From Halolactibacillus halophilus (GTDB lineage: Bacteria; Bacillota; Bacilli; Bacillales; Amphibacillaceae), in assembly GCF_900115605.1 (NCBI RefSeq), contig NZ_FOXC01000028.1, positions 1-36,228 on the forward strand: a stretch of DNA of 36,228 bases, given 5' to 3'. A model generated the notes under the pieces. The model was not told the origin of the DNA. It did not search any database and saw only the letters and a list, made by a program, of their open reading frames with translations. This document shows positions 1 to 9,705 of the stretch, one piece after another. Each line of letters opens with the position of its first letter. Positions within the stretch are counted from its first letter, which is position 1. A program made the translations under genes and the position numbers.

Positions 1-473
1 CAGTAAAATAAGCGTGTGGAATACTTATATGTCACAACAAAAAAGGCCCCTTTTTGTTGTTCACGTGATGTTTTATTGAACATCGGTGTTCCTTTAACAA
101 AAGAGCCTTTTATTTTTTGAAGTGTCGTCAAGCGCGCCTTCGTCGCTTTTATTTTTCTTTTAACAGCGCTGATTTGTTCTTTTTTATTACGCATGTACAC
201 GTTCTTTAATTCTTTTTGTGCGGATAGAAGCGCGCGTCCTTCTTGAACAGCGCTGTTCGCATAATAATCATTTAATCCGTAACGTTGCTTTAAACGTTGA
301 TGGATGGAGACGGAACTTTTCGCTTTCGAGCCCCTAAGCTCGCGGACCTCCGCTTGATAGCGAAAATGTTTGGCTTGATTAAACACCCGAAGGGTGTGAT
401 CCATGGACATCACAAAATCAGGGTCGATTTTATGCTTATATAAGCGATTTGAAAAAATGGCCTTCATGCCCAT
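1..473 (-). CDS. tnpB: IS605-type TnpB-like protein, N-terminal part (cut by window edge)
   Basis: An open reading frame starts at the ATG at 473-471, preceded by a GAGAGGG ribosome binding site, and runs leftwards out of the window without a stop for about 157 codons. The start reads MGMKAIFSNRLYKHKI. It is nearly the same protein as the damaged copy at 34922-35770, whose lost C-terminal half matches the RuvC-bearing fragment at 10989-11702, so I infer the N-terminal half of an RNA-guided nuclease of the IS200/IS605 accessory (TnpB) type. The visible part is basic and largely helical and has no catalytic residues, which lie in the missing half. Unlike the other copies, its frame is undamaged as far as can be seen, so this may be the intact family member. 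The TnpB assignment rests on the link to the other fragments. Confidence 0.72.
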   Translation of the reverse strand, partial: MGMKAIFSNRLYKHKIDPDFVMSMDHTLRVFNQAKHFRYQAEVRELRGSKAKSSVSIHQRLKQRYGLNDYYANSAVQEGRALLSAQKELKNVYMRNKKEQISAVKRKIKATKARLTTLQKIKGSFVKGTPMFNKTSREQQKGAFFVVTYKYSTRLFY

Positions 474-636
474 GATATACACCCTCTCTTTTTTTTGTGA
501 CGGTCATTGTTAGTGCTTTAATTATACCATGAGGAATATATGTTTGTCACTTCAAAAATATTCAAAAAAAAACGATTCATCACCCACCTCGTGCTGACGC
601 ACTTGAGGAAGGTGTCTTCTCGCCTTAATGCGATAA
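474..636 (-). mobile_element. Left end (LE) of the tnpB element
   Basis: Upstream of the tnpB start on the minus strand lies a sequence also found at 34760-34921. It contains a structured block (about 571-622) with nested arms CACCT/AGGTG and GTGC-GTCA-GCAC, of the kind expected for the subterminal hairpin of an IS200/IS605 left end. Similarity with the right-hand copy stops at about 636, in TTATCG, which I take as the element boundary. An AT-rich promoter-like stretch precedes the tnpB start. No tnpA (Y1 transposase) is seen. Confidence 0.6.
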
Positions 637-639
637 ATG

Positions 640-665
640 AAGAAATTAAATAAGCTTAATTTCTT
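640..665. terminator. AT-rich perfect hairpin
   Basis: AAGAAATTAA and TTAATTTCTT form a perfect 10-bp stem with a 6-base loop between the transposon left end and addB. It has no G+C-rich core and only a weak T-run, so it may be a weak terminator of upstream transcription or simply a palindrome. Confidence 0.3.
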
Positions 666-677
666 GGTGTTGATCTG

Positions 678-705
678 TCGATATCTGGATGACTTATGTT
701 AAAAT
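678..705 (+). promoter_or_regulatory. Possible addBA promoter (extended -10)
   Basis: TAAAAT at 700-705 is preceded by TGT, giving an extended -10 box, about 37 bases before the addB start. A weak -35 candidate, TCGATA, lies 16 bases upstream. Inferred only from position and consensus. Confidence 0.35.
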
Positions 706-742
706 AGGAACAAATGCTCGTAATAAATAATGAGGTGATGAC

Positions 743-3700
743 ATGACTGTGCGATTTATTTTAGGTTCAAATACAACCCCAACAAGTGAGGTTGTAAGAG
801 AAGAAATTAAAACAATGTTAAAACAGGAACCTTACGGCAAACCAATTATATTTATCGTGCCAGAACAGATGACGTTCCAACAAGAATATGCTTTATTAGA
901 AAATGAAATAAAAGGTAGTATTAGAGCACAAGTGCTTAGTTTCTCCCGTCTTGCTTTTAGAGTGATGGAAGAGACCGGTGGGGCAACGAAAGCAATGATT
1001 ACATCGACAGGCATACAAATGATGCTTCGGAAAATCATTGAAGAGAGACAAACGGATTGGCATATGTTTCAACAGTCAGTTGATAAGAAAGGTTTTATTG
1101 AACAACTAGAAGTGTTAATCACAGAGTTTAAACGCTATAAAATCACCCCGGAACAAATTGATCAAGCCTACCATGACAGTAATCAAAGTGACGGATTAAA
1201 AGATAAACTTGGCGATCTTCATTACATATACAGTCATTTAACAGAGGCTCTGGCTAAGCGTTTTATTGACGGAGAAGACCAGCTGCGTTTGTTAGAGGAA
1301 AAAGTGTTAGAATCTCAGTATTTAAAAGATGCGACCATTTATATTGACGGTTTCCATCGCTTTACACCGCTCGAACAAGCAGTATTAACTAAATTAATGG
1401 AGCATGCGAAAGATATCACACTGACATTGACATTACCAGAGACAAAAACGCATCAAATCGAACCGTTTGATATCTATACGCAAACAAAAGAAACTTTTGA
1501 TGATGTAATGGCACTTGCGAAAGAAAGTGGACAACAAGTGGCACTGAAGCATGTATCACAATCAAAAGAAGTTGCTCCTTTTATTAAGCATTTAGACAAC
1601 GCTTTTGATACCCGCCCGATTCCACTACTTCAAGGACCTGTTGATTTAAAAGTTGCTTATGGTGTGCATCCACGCGCAGAAATAGAAGGGGTGGCTCAAG
1701 AAATTTTAGCACTCATTCGAGAAGAAAACTATCGTTATCGAGATATTGCTTTGATGGTAAGGGATGAAGGGTTATACCATGATTTAATTCGTACTATTTT
1801 CGAAGATTATGAGATTCCAGTGTTTATTGATGAAAAAGAGCCGATGATTAATCATCCTCTCATTGAGCTTATTCGTTCGCTTTTTGACGTTGTACAAACA
1901 GAGTGGCGTTACGATAGTATTTTCAGACTGCTTAAAACAGGCTTTTTTCCAGTTGGTGATGAGACAGTTCAGTTTGATGACGATGCGATTGATACGTTAG
2001 AAAATTATGTATTAGAATATGGCATTAAAGGACGAAAACGCTGGTTAAGTGAAGAAGCTTTTTATTATCAACGGTTTAAAGGCTTTGATAAGAGAGTTAA
2101 AACAGATGAAGAGCTCGAAATGGAAGAAAAAATTAATCGTTATCGTGAACATGTCGTTCGCTTTCTTCAACCCATTGATAAAAAGTTAAGGCAAACATCA
2201 GCTGTGAAAGACAAAATTATCGCCTTATACGAATTCCTTGAAAGCATCGGAGTGGATGTCACGCTTGAACAGTGGCAAGAAACGTTGGAACAACAAGGTG
2301 AAATCAAAAAAGCACGTGACCAAGAACAAGTCTGGCAAGAAGTTATGCGTTTGTTTGATGAAATTGTTGAGATTATTGGTGATGAAACCATTAAAATAGG
2401 GACGCTAAAAGAAGTGGTAGAAACAGGCTTAGACAGCCTCACCTTTCAACACGTCCCACCTACCCTTGATCATGTGATTATCGGTTCGATTGATCATTCG
2501 CGGATGCCAGATGTTGCCGTTAGCTTTTTAGTTGGTGTCAATGAAGGTACATGGCCTAAGCGTCCAAATCAGGATACGGTTTTAACAGAAGAAGAAAGAC
2601 ATACGCTCGAAGCACAAGGATTTAAATTAGCTGATAGTGAAACGGAGCAATTAATTGATGATTGGTTCTATATTTATTTAGCCGTCACGTCAGCTAAAGA
2701 GAAGCTATGGCTAAGTTACACGTTAAGTGATACCGAAGGAAAGGCGAAGATGCCAGCAAGCTTAATTAAGCGGATGTATCAAATCTTCCCTGAAACACCA
2801 GAACAATTGATTTTACAAGACCCAGAAGAAATGATCAACCCGCTTAGATTTGTTTCAACAGAAACAAAAGCGCGACAAGCGCTCACCGCTCAACTCGCTA
2901 AATTCAACCGTTCTTATCCAATTGATGATGTGTGGTGGAGTGTGTTTAATTGGTTTGTGACAACAGATCAAGTCAATGTGTTGGATGCGATGAAAAATAG
3001 TTTATATTATAAAAATCTTCCGACAGATTTAAAACAAACAACAGTGGATGAGATTTATCAAAAGAAAATTAAAACCAGTGTTTCACGAATGGAACAGTAT
3101 TATCAATGTTCATATAAACACTTCGCGCAGTACAGTCTTAAGCTTGAAGAAAGGAAAACCTATAAACTAGATGCGCCGGATATTGGCCAACTATTCCATG
3201 AGGCGTTGAAACAAATTACCGAGTGGATTCAGGTTGAAGAAAAACAATTTGCAGATTTAAGTGAACAAGAAGCAGGAGATTACGCTGAGCGTGTGATGGA
3301 GCGACTATCACCTGTGTTACAACACCAAATTTTACACAGTTCAAATCGTTATCAATATATGAAACAAAAATTAGAAACCGTCATCTCTCGAGCAACCTTT
3401 ATTTTAAGTGAACAAGCACGTCGGACGCGCTTTAGTCCGATTGGATTAGAAGTTGGATTTGGACTAGCAGATAGCCCATTAGCGCCTGTTCGAACGACAC
3501 TGTCGAACGGGTATGAATTAATCTTAAGAGGGCGAATTGATCGCGTTGACCAAGCCAAAGTTGATGATCAACTCTATTTACGTATCATTGATTATAAATC
3601 AAGTAAGAAAAGCTTAGATCTCGTTGACGTCTATTACGGCTTATCGCTACAAATGCTTGCTTATTTAGATGTTCTTCTGCAAAATTCTGAGCACTGGCTC

Positions 3701-4198
3701 GGGTTAAAAGCAACGCCAGCTGGCGTGCTTTATTTCCATGTTCATGACCAACTACTTAGTCAGCCAGATATCATTCCATCAGATAAATTAGAACAAGAGT
3801 TATTTAAATTATATAAAATGCAAGGTTTACTTATTGATGATGCCCGTATTGTTGAACTAATGGATACGGCACTTGAATCAGGCAGTAGCCCTGTCGTACC
3901 ATTTGAAATTAAAAAAGATGGCACACTTGGCAGTCGTTCAAAAACACGCAGTCTCGAAGATTTTGATCAGCTCCAAAAATATGTACGAGAAAAAATAACT
4001 GATGCTGGTTTAAGTATTTCATCGGGTGATGTTTCATTAAATCCCTATCAAAAACAAAATCAAACAGCCTGTACGTATTGTCCGTTTAAATCGGTTTGTC
4101 AATTTGATCCGTCATTGGATGAACATCATTACCGGACCTTACCTGATGTTGATGAAGACACACTATTTCAAAGTTTAAAAGAACGGGGGAACCGCTAA
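743..4198 (+). CDS. addB: ATP-dependent helicase/nuclease subunit B (AddB)
   Basis: AddB pairs with AddA to unwind and resect double-strand breaks for RecA loading, pausing at Chi sites. The 1151-residue product has the usual family length and aligns by eye with B. subtilis AddB along its length (for example TFQQEYAL, APDIGQLFHEALK and SNRYQYMKQKLE). The C-terminal RecB-type nuclease motif is present (D950-Y951-K952), and so are the four Fe-S cluster cysteines C789, C1110, C1113 and C1119. The start is the ATG at 743 behind GAGGTGATG. The oddity is at the N-terminus: where B. subtilis AddB has a Walker A motif GxxGxGKT, this protein reads LGSNTTPTSEVV, with no GKT. The addB stop overlaps the addA start by one base (TAATG), so the two are translationally coupled. 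Confidence 0.97.
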   Translation: MTVRFILGSNTTPTSEVVREEIKTMLKQEPYGKPIIFIVPEQMTFQQEYALLENEIKGSIRAQVLSFSRLAFRVMEETGGATKAMITSTGIQMMLRKIIEERQTDWHMFQQSVDKKGFIEQLEVLITEFKRYKITPEQIDQAYHDSNQSDGLKDKLGDLHYIYSHLTEALAKRFIDGEDQLRLLEEKVLESQYLKDATIYIDGFHRFTPLEQAVLTKLMEHAKDITLTLTLPETKTHQIEPFDIYTQTKETFDDVMALAKESGQQVALKHVSQSKEVAPFIKHLDNAFDTRPIPLLQGPVDLKVAYGVHPRAEIEGVAQEILALIREENYRYRDIALMVRDEGLYHDLIRTIFEDYEIPVFIDEKEPMINHPLIELIRSLFDVVQTEWRYDSIFRLLKTGFFPVGDETVQFDDDAIDTLENYVLEYGIKGRKRWLSEEAFYYQRFKGFDKRVKTDEELEMEEKINRYREHVVRFLQPIDKKLRQTSAVKDKIIALYEFLESIGVDVTLEQWQETLEQQGEIKKARDQEQVWQEVMRLFDEIVEIIGDETIKIGTLKEVVETGLDSLTFQHVPPTLDHVIIGSIDHSRMPDVAVSFLVGVNEGTWPKRPNQDTVLTEEERHTLEAQGFKLADSETEQLIDDWFYIYLAVTSAKEKLWLSYTLSDTEGKAKMPASLIKRMYQIFPETPEQLILQDPEEMINPLRFVSTETKARQALTAQLAKFNRSYPIDDVWWSVFNWFVTTDQVNVLDAMKNSLYYKNLPTDLKQTTVDEIYQKKIKTSVSRMEQYYQCSYKHFAQYSLKLEERKTYKLDAPDIGQLFHEALKQITEWIQVEEKQFADLSEQEAGDYAERVMERLSPVLQHQILHSSNRYQYMKQKLETVISRATFILSEQARRTRFSPIGLEVGFGLADSPLAPVRTTLSNGYELILRGRIDRVDQAKVDDQLYLRIIDYKSSKKSLDLVDVYYGLSLQMLAYLDVLLQNSEHWLGLKATPAGVLYFHVHDQLLSQPDIIPSDKLEQELFKLYKMQGLLIDDARIVELMDTALESGSSPVVPFEIKKDGTLGSRSKTRSLEDFDQLQKYVREKITDAGLSISSGDVSLNPYQKQNQTACTYCPFKSVCQFDPSLDEHHYRTLPDVDEDTLFQSLKERGNR

Positions 4199-7100
4199 TG
4201 CCTAAGTGGACAGAACAACAAGAAGAAGCTATTTATACAAAAGGACGAGATATTTTGGTTGCCGCTGCGGCAGGTTCTGGTAAAACAGCCGTATTAGTTG
4301 AGCGTATTATTCAAAAAGTACTTGATACAAAAGCGCCTGTTAATATTGATGAATTGATGGTTGCTACTTTTACAAATGCCGCAGCTCAGGAGATGCGGTC
4401 CCGGGTACAACTGGCGCTCGACGTGGCGCTTGAAGAAAATCCAACGTCAGATCATTTAAAAAAGCAAACCACACTCTTACAACAAGCATCGATTTCAACA
4501 TTGCATTCGTTTTGTCTTGATTTAGTTAAACGCTATAGTTATAAGTTAGATATTGATCCAGGCTTTCGAATTGCGAATGACCTAGAAGCCGATTTATTGC
4601 GTCAAGAAGTGTTAGAGGACTTATTTGAGTATTGGTACAGTGAAGAGAATGACGAGCAAGCAGCCTTCTTTAATGTGGTCGACCGATTCAGCAGTGATCG
4701 TCACGACCAAGATGTTGAATCAATTATCTTAAAGTTAAATGATTTTGCGATGAAAAACCCATGGCCTAAAGACTGGCTTGATGAGATTGCCGCAAATTAT
4801 GAACTAGGTGACGGTATAACGAACAGTCCATGGTTTAAAATTATCGTAGATAAACTGACAGATACACTTGAACAAGCAAAAAAAGAAGCGGAGAAATGTC
4901 ACGCAATTACCCTCTTACCAGATGGGCCCTATCATTACGGAGAAGCTTATGACAGTGATATAGCACTTATCAATAAATTAATCGAAGCAAATAATAAAGG
5001 GTGGTCGGCGTTAACTGACGTGATGTCAGAGGTGAAGTTTAAAGCTCTTTCAAGGAAAAAAGTAGAATGTGACCCAGACTTAAAGACACAATTTAAAGAC
5101 CATCGTGATCGTTTAAAGAAATTACTCACGGACTTAAAAGACGATTACTTCACCCGTTGCCTAGATGATCAGGAACAAGATATTCGATCTATGACTGAGA
5201 CAGTAAAAACGCTCGTTGACCTTGTTAAAGCCTTTCAATCAGGCTATCAAGATAAAAAGAAAGAACGCGGCCTTGTTGATTTTAATGACTTAGAACATTT
5301 TGCTTTAGCTGTTTTAATTGCTAAAACACCGATGGGAATTGAAAAAACAGATGTTGCTCGTCAGCTGGAACAAAAGTTTACAGAAGTATTGATAGATGAA
5401 TATCAAGATACGAATATGGTTCAAGAAACCATTTTGCGGGCGATTACGAAAGAGAATCCAGGTAACTTATTCATGGTAGGCGATGTGAAACAATCGATTT
5501 ATCGATTCCGTCACGCTGAACCTAGTTTATTTCTCACTAAGTTTAAAACATTTAAATCAGCACAATCATCAGGTCATCGGATTGATTTAGCGAAAAATTT
5601 CCGTAGTCGAAAGCAAGTTCTAGATGCGACAAACTTTATTTTTCGCCAGCTGTTAGATGAAACTGTTGGTGAAATGGACTATGATGAGGATTCACAGTTG
5701 ATTTATGGAAATAAGAACTATGACTTACAAGAAAAAGCTGATCCTGAAGCGGAACTCATCATTATCGATCGTGCCTCCCAATCGAGTGAGGATGATGATC
5801 AAACGGACTTGCAAAAAGCTGAACTTGAAGCGCGAGCTTATGCTGAGAAGATTAAACAATGGATTGGTCATGACAAAACAGAACCGGCATTGGTATTCGA
5901 TAAGGATACGCTTGAATCACGTCCTTGTCATTACCGAGATATCGTTATCTTACTCCGGTCTTTAACCGATGCACCGGTCATTATGGAAGAACTAAAGAAA
6001 CAAGGGATTCCCGTATATGCCGAGCTTGATACGGGCTACTTAGAAGCTATTGAAATACAAGTCATGCTGAATGTATTAAAAATCATTGATAACGCGAAAC
6101 AAGATATTCCGTTCGCTAGTGTGTTAAAGTCACCAATTGTTGGTCTTAATGAAGAGGAGCTTACTCAGATTCGGTTGATGAACCAAAAGGTAAGCTTTTA
6201 TGAGGCGGCCAAACAATATACGCTCGAGCACAACGATGATCTAAAACAAAAACTACAGCGCTTTTTAGACCAATTAGCTGATTGGCGAAGACAAAATCGG
6301 ACTCTCGATTTATCAGCTTTAATTTGGTATATTTTCCGCGATACCGGTTATTATGATTTTGTAAGTGGGATGCCAGGTGGTCGGCAACGACAAGCGAACT
6401 TACGCGCACTTTATGACCGAGCAAGAGGGTATGAAGATACATCATTCCGTGGGCTTTACCGATTTTTACGTATGATTGAGCGGATGGAAGAACGCGGAGA
6501 AGACTTAGGAGCAGCACGTGCACTTGGTGAGAAAGAAGATGTTGTTCGGCTAATGACGATTCATAAGAGTAAGGGATTAGAATATCCAATGGTCATATTA
6601 GGAGCAATGGATAAGCAATTCAATAAGCAAGATTTAAATGCGAAATATTTATTGCATAAAGATTTTGGTTTTAGCAGTAAATATATTGATCCAGATAAGC
6701 GCTTAATGTATCCTACTCTCATGTACCGAGCAATCCGGGAACAAATGAAAAAAGAACAATGGGCTGAAGAAATGCGCGTCCTCTACGTAGCTTTAACTCG
6801 GGCAAAAGAAAAGCTTGTCATGATTGGTGCGGTTCGTGACTTTAGTAAAAAACTTAAAAAATATCAAGAGGTGATTACACACGACCAAGATGTGTTGCCA
6901 CAAGCGCTAAGGTTAGAAAGTCAGTCTTACTTAGACTGGGTCGCGATGAGCTTAGTTCGTCATGAAAGTGGGGGTGTATTAAGAGGGGATACCCCTATCC
7001 AATTCTCACTAGCAGGTGATACGTCACAATTTATTGTTACGCAAAAAAATAGTGATGATTATCAACTGCAAAAACGACAAAATAACGAACAAGCGATTGA

Positions 7101-7875
7101 TCTGTTTGATCATTTAACATCACATACAATTATAGACCAGGTAGATAAACAGTTAGATCACTTAGTGAGCGAGCGATTGACTTATCGTTATCCACACCAG
7201 CTGGCAACGACCCAACAAGCGAAACAAAGTGTGACAGAAGTTAAACGCCGACAAACAGAAAAAGATCCTTATGCGAGCGAAGACTTTGTGAGACAACTTC
7301 GCCCGTTCAAAAAAGAACGCCCTGTCTTTATGCAAGAAGCGAAAACACTCACAAAAGCAGAAGCAGGAACTGCGATGCATATAGTAATGCAGCATATAAA
7401 CTTTAGCCGGCAGTGGGATCAAACAAGTTTAACGGCGTATTTAGCTGAACTAGAAGCAAAAGAAATTATGACCAATGAACAAGTTGACGCCATAGATGTG
7501 AATAATATTATGCGCTTTTTAGACCAACCGGTTGTGAATCGGATGAAAGGTGCTGAAGTATTAGAACGAGAAACACCGTTTAGTTACATGGTTGACATCA
7601 GTAAAGTGGACCCGTCTTGGCAAGGTGAGAAAGAAGCTGTCTTTATCCAAGGTGTGATTGATGTGTTATACAAAACCACTGATGGATGGGAAATATTAGA
7701 CTACAAAACAGATACCATTACCGGAAATGCGACTAACAAAGTAAGACAAGCGTTAGCCGAACGTTACCGTGTTCAATTAGACTTATACACAGAAGCCATC
7801 GAGATGATTTTATCGATTAAAGTACACAAGCGGCAGCTGTATTTCTTTGATAAAGATCTGTTAATTCAGCTATAA
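4198..7875 (+). CDS. addA: ATP-dependent helicase/nuclease subunit A (AddA)
   Basis: This is the 3'-5' UvrD/Rep-type helicase motor and one of the two nucleases of the AddAB complex. In 1225 residues, about family length, it shows Q motif WTEQQEEAI, Walker A AGSGKT (residues 25-30), Walker B with D400-E401 in LIDEYQDTN, a motif resembling GDVKQSIYRFR, the C-terminal helicase motif VALTRAKEKL and the RecB-family nuclease motif LDYKTD with D1168 and K1170. The helicase and nuclease sites therefore look complete, in contrast to the AddB partner's lost Walker A. It starts at the ATG overlapping the addB stop. A transposon right-end sequence begins at the first base after its stop codon, so the element inserted there without damaging the protein. 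Confidence 0.97.
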   Translation: MPKWTEQQEEAIYTKGRDILVAAAAGSGKTAVLVERIIQKVLDTKAPVNIDELMVATFTNAAAQEMRSRVQLALDVALEENPTSDHLKKQTTLLQQASISTLHSFCLDLVKRYSYKLDIDPGFRIANDLEADLLRQEVLEDLFEYWYSEENDEQAAFFNVVDRFSSDRHDQDVESIILKLNDFAMKNPWPKDWLDEIAANYELGDGITNSPWFKIIVDKLTDTLEQAKKEAEKCHAITLLPDGPYHYGEAYDSDIALINKLIEANNKGWSALTDVMSEVKFKALSRKKVECDPDLKTQFKDHRDRLKKLLTDLKDDYFTRCLDDQEQDIRSMTETVKTLVDLVKAFQSGYQDKKKERGLVDFNDLEHFALAVLIAKTPMGIEKTDVARQLEQKFTEVLIDEYQDTNMVQETILRAITKENPGNLFMVGDVKQSIYRFRHAEPSLFLTKFKTFKSAQSSGHRIDLAKNFRSRKQVLDATNFIFRQLLDETVGEMDYDEDSQLIYGNKNYDLQEKADPEAELIIIDRASQSSEDDDQTDLQKAELEARAYAEKIKQWIGHDKTEPALVFDKDTLESRPCHYRDIVILLRSLTDAPVIMEELKKQGIPVYAELDTGYLEAIEIQVMLNVLKIIDNAKQDIPFASVLKSPIVGLNEEELTQIRLMNQKVSFYEAAKQYTLEHNDDLKQKLQRFLDQLADWRRQNRTLDLSALIWYIFRDTGYYDFVSGMPGGRQRQANLRALYDRARGYEDTSFRGLYRFLRMIERMEERGEDLGAARALGEKEDVVRLMTIHKSKGLEYPMVILGAMDKQFNKQDLNAKYLLHKDFGFSSKYIDPDKRLMYPTLMYRAIREQMKKEQWAEEMRVLYVALTRAKEKLVMIGAVRDFSKKLKKYQEVITHDQDVLPQALRLESQSYLDWVAMSLVRHESGGVLRGDTPIQFSLAGDTSQFIVTQKNSDDYQLQKRQNNEQAIDLFDHLTSHTIIDQVDKQLDHLVSERLTYRYPHQLATTQQAKQSVTEVKRRQTEKDPYASEDFVRQLRPFKKERPVFMQEAKTLTKAEAGTAMHIVMQHINFSRQWDQTSLTAYLAELEAKEIMTNEQVDAIDVNNIMRFLDQPVVNRMKGAEVLERETPFSYMVDISKVDPSWQGEKEAVFIQGVIDVLYKTTDGWEILDYKTDTITGNATNKVRQALAERYRVQLDLYTEAIEMILSIKVHKRQLYFFDKDLLIQL

Positions 7876-7935
7876 TTGAACTACCCTCACCTAGTGCTTC
7901 CTCAAATATTTGTGAGAATGTTGGATAGGTTACAC
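7876..7935 (-). mobile_element. Solo right end of a tnpB-type IS605 element
   Basis: Read on the minus strand, this stretch ends in GGGTAGTTCAA, the same right-end terminus as at 10805-10850, and carries a CTCACAAATATTTGAG palindrome close to it. No tnpB remains attached. Compared with the copy at 10805, the inner hairpin segment is in the opposite orientation. It abuts the addA stop codon. Confidence 0.55.
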
Positions 7936-7939
7936 TAAA

Positions 7940-8100
7940 CTAGACAGTTTCGTTAAGGTCGGTTAAACTTGTGGGACTAATCACTCGAGGGAGAGGCCAA
8001 TCATGGAAAAAAAGCACGCCAATCATTCTCAAAAGAATTTAAAGAACAAGTTGAATGAATTTCATAATTCTGAGGCCTTGCGGCCCAATGGTTTTGAAGC
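7940..8100 (+). pseudogene. IS3-family transposase OrfA stub
   Basis: After a leader with GGGAGAGG, an ATG at 8003 begins MEKK and, after a shift of one base near 8018, continues RQSFSKEFKEQV. This resembles the N-terminal helix-turn-helix start of IS3-family OrfA proteins. Sequence resembling an IS3-type end (AGACAGTTTCGTTAAGG) lies before it. Only about 20 codons remain. A stop follows and the IS1182 element begins by about 8101. Recognised by pattern only. Confidence 0.4.
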
Positions 8101-9535
8101 ATAAAAAAGGAAGTACCTCCCCAAGTCTTGTATAATGGTAAGTAACCAAACTAAACCAAAAGACTGAAGGAGAACTCCCTATGCCTATTATACGACAAGA
8201 GAGTTTATTTAGCATTAATGAATGATATATAATGGAACCTCCCCAACGATATGACGCTATTATTTCGGTCATTGATATTGACCACATTTACCGTGAGGTA
8301 AGTAAAAAATCACGTCTTGGAGCTCCGGAGGAGCTTAACTACGCTGCTATGATTATTTCTGTTTTTATAAGATATGTTGAGCGTATTCCTACAATTAAAG
8401 ATTTGGTCAAACACCTAAATGAAGATATAGCTTTCAAGATTAACTGTGGATTTCTTGTGTCTGATCATATCCCATCCGAGGCTTCATATTCACGCTTAAT
8501 TACCAAGCTAAGTGATTCTCATTGTCTTGAAGAGATTCAAGAGCGCATTGTTCTAGCTGCCATTCAAGAAGGTTTTATTGTTGATGAACTGTGGCGATTG
8601 ATTCTACGCACTTTAATGCGCGAGATCAAGCGAAGATAAACCTAAGCCAGCCCCTAAGAAACGTGGGCGAAAATCAAAAGAAGAACAAGAACAGTGGTTA
8701 CGAGAGAAAGCTGAAAAAGAAGCGAATCTGTCTCTTTACGAAAAGAAAATTGAAGACTAATTAGACGCTCGATTAGAGGCGCTTCGTTCCGAAGTGCCAC
8801 AAGAACCTCAATGGGGTGTCAAAAAGAATAGCCAAGGCAAAAATGTCTTCTGGTATGGATTTAAGGGGTACTTAGCCGTTGGAGCCAAAAGTCAGTATAT
8901 CTTGCAATCTCTCTTTTCATCTGGAAACTTAAATGATGGAAAAGCAGCTATTCCTTTGCTTAAAGGTATTCAAAATCGATTATTTCTACCATCATTACGG
9001 TATCAAACACTAGATGCTGGCTATGATTATGCGCCTATTTATGAGCAAATATACCGTATGGGTCAACACGCAAACATTGCCTATAACAAAAAGAATGAAA
9101 GGGAGCTCGTAGGGTATGATGAACACTTTGCGCCAACATGTTTCCGTGAACATTCATATCGTTACGACAGCTATGATTCAAAATATGAAACATTAAAGTA
9201 CACACGACCTAAAGCATCTAGTGAATGTCCCTTAAATACCGAAGGTATTTGTCAAAAAGTGTACAAGGTTAAAATAACAACAGATCTTCGGAAATATTCA
9301 GCTCCTGCTCGTGGTTCACAGGCATGGAAAACTATTGCTAAACGTCGCAGTTCTGTCGAAAGAGTAAACGGCTATCTTAGGGAGTTTTTCCAGCTTAATA
9401 ATGTTCGTTACCGTACAGGAAAACGTGCAAAAGCTCACTTTAATTTAGTGACGCTTATTTATAATGCATCAAAACTAGCAGCAGATCGTTTAGGCTCATT
9501 CCTAAAGCAATATCAAATAGCATAAAAAATTTTTA
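8101..9535 (+). mobile_element. Degraded IS1182-family insertion sequence
   Basis: This block contains an upstream region with a GAAGGAGAA ribosome binding site, one broken transposase gene (8181-9525) and a short AT-rich tail. The exact ends are uncertain because I could not identify clear terminal inverted repeats. The left part (AAAAGGAAG followed by TTGTATAAT) has a weaker parallel at 36186-36228. Confidence 0.6.
8181..9525 (+). pseudogene. IS1182-family DDE transposase, broken
   Basis: Translation begins MPIIRQESLFSINE at 8181 and hits TGA at 8223. It resumes in the same frame (EPPQRYDAIISVIDIDH), shifts frame near 8588 into TVAIDSTHF (first catalytic Asp), shifts again near 8635 into the basic linker KKRGRKSKEEQEQ, and meets TAA at 8758 before continuing to 9525. 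The second Asp (TLDAGYDY) and the Glu (SSVERVN) of the DDE triad are still readable. The restored protein would be about 448 residues, as expected for IS1182. With two stops and two frameshifts it cannot make transposase. These are substitutions and small indels, so decay has been gradual after insertion into the IS3 stub. Confidence 0.88.
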
Positions 9536-9705
9536 AGACAAATATTGAAATTCTGGTCGTGTTTGATTTTTTTAAAAGAGCAATTATGAAATTGATTTAA
9601 ATGAAGATAATTTAGTCTCATTCTCGAAAAGTAAAAGTAGTTCTGTTAGGGTTGAATAAAGGGCTATCATAAAATTAATAAAGCTCTTTAGAAAGGAAGT
9701 AAATA

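Noticed and set aside
8098-9529. AGCATAAAAAA on both sides of the IS1182 element as a target-site duplication
   Set aside because: The right copy contains the transposase stop codon, so it lies inside the element and cannot be a duplicated target.
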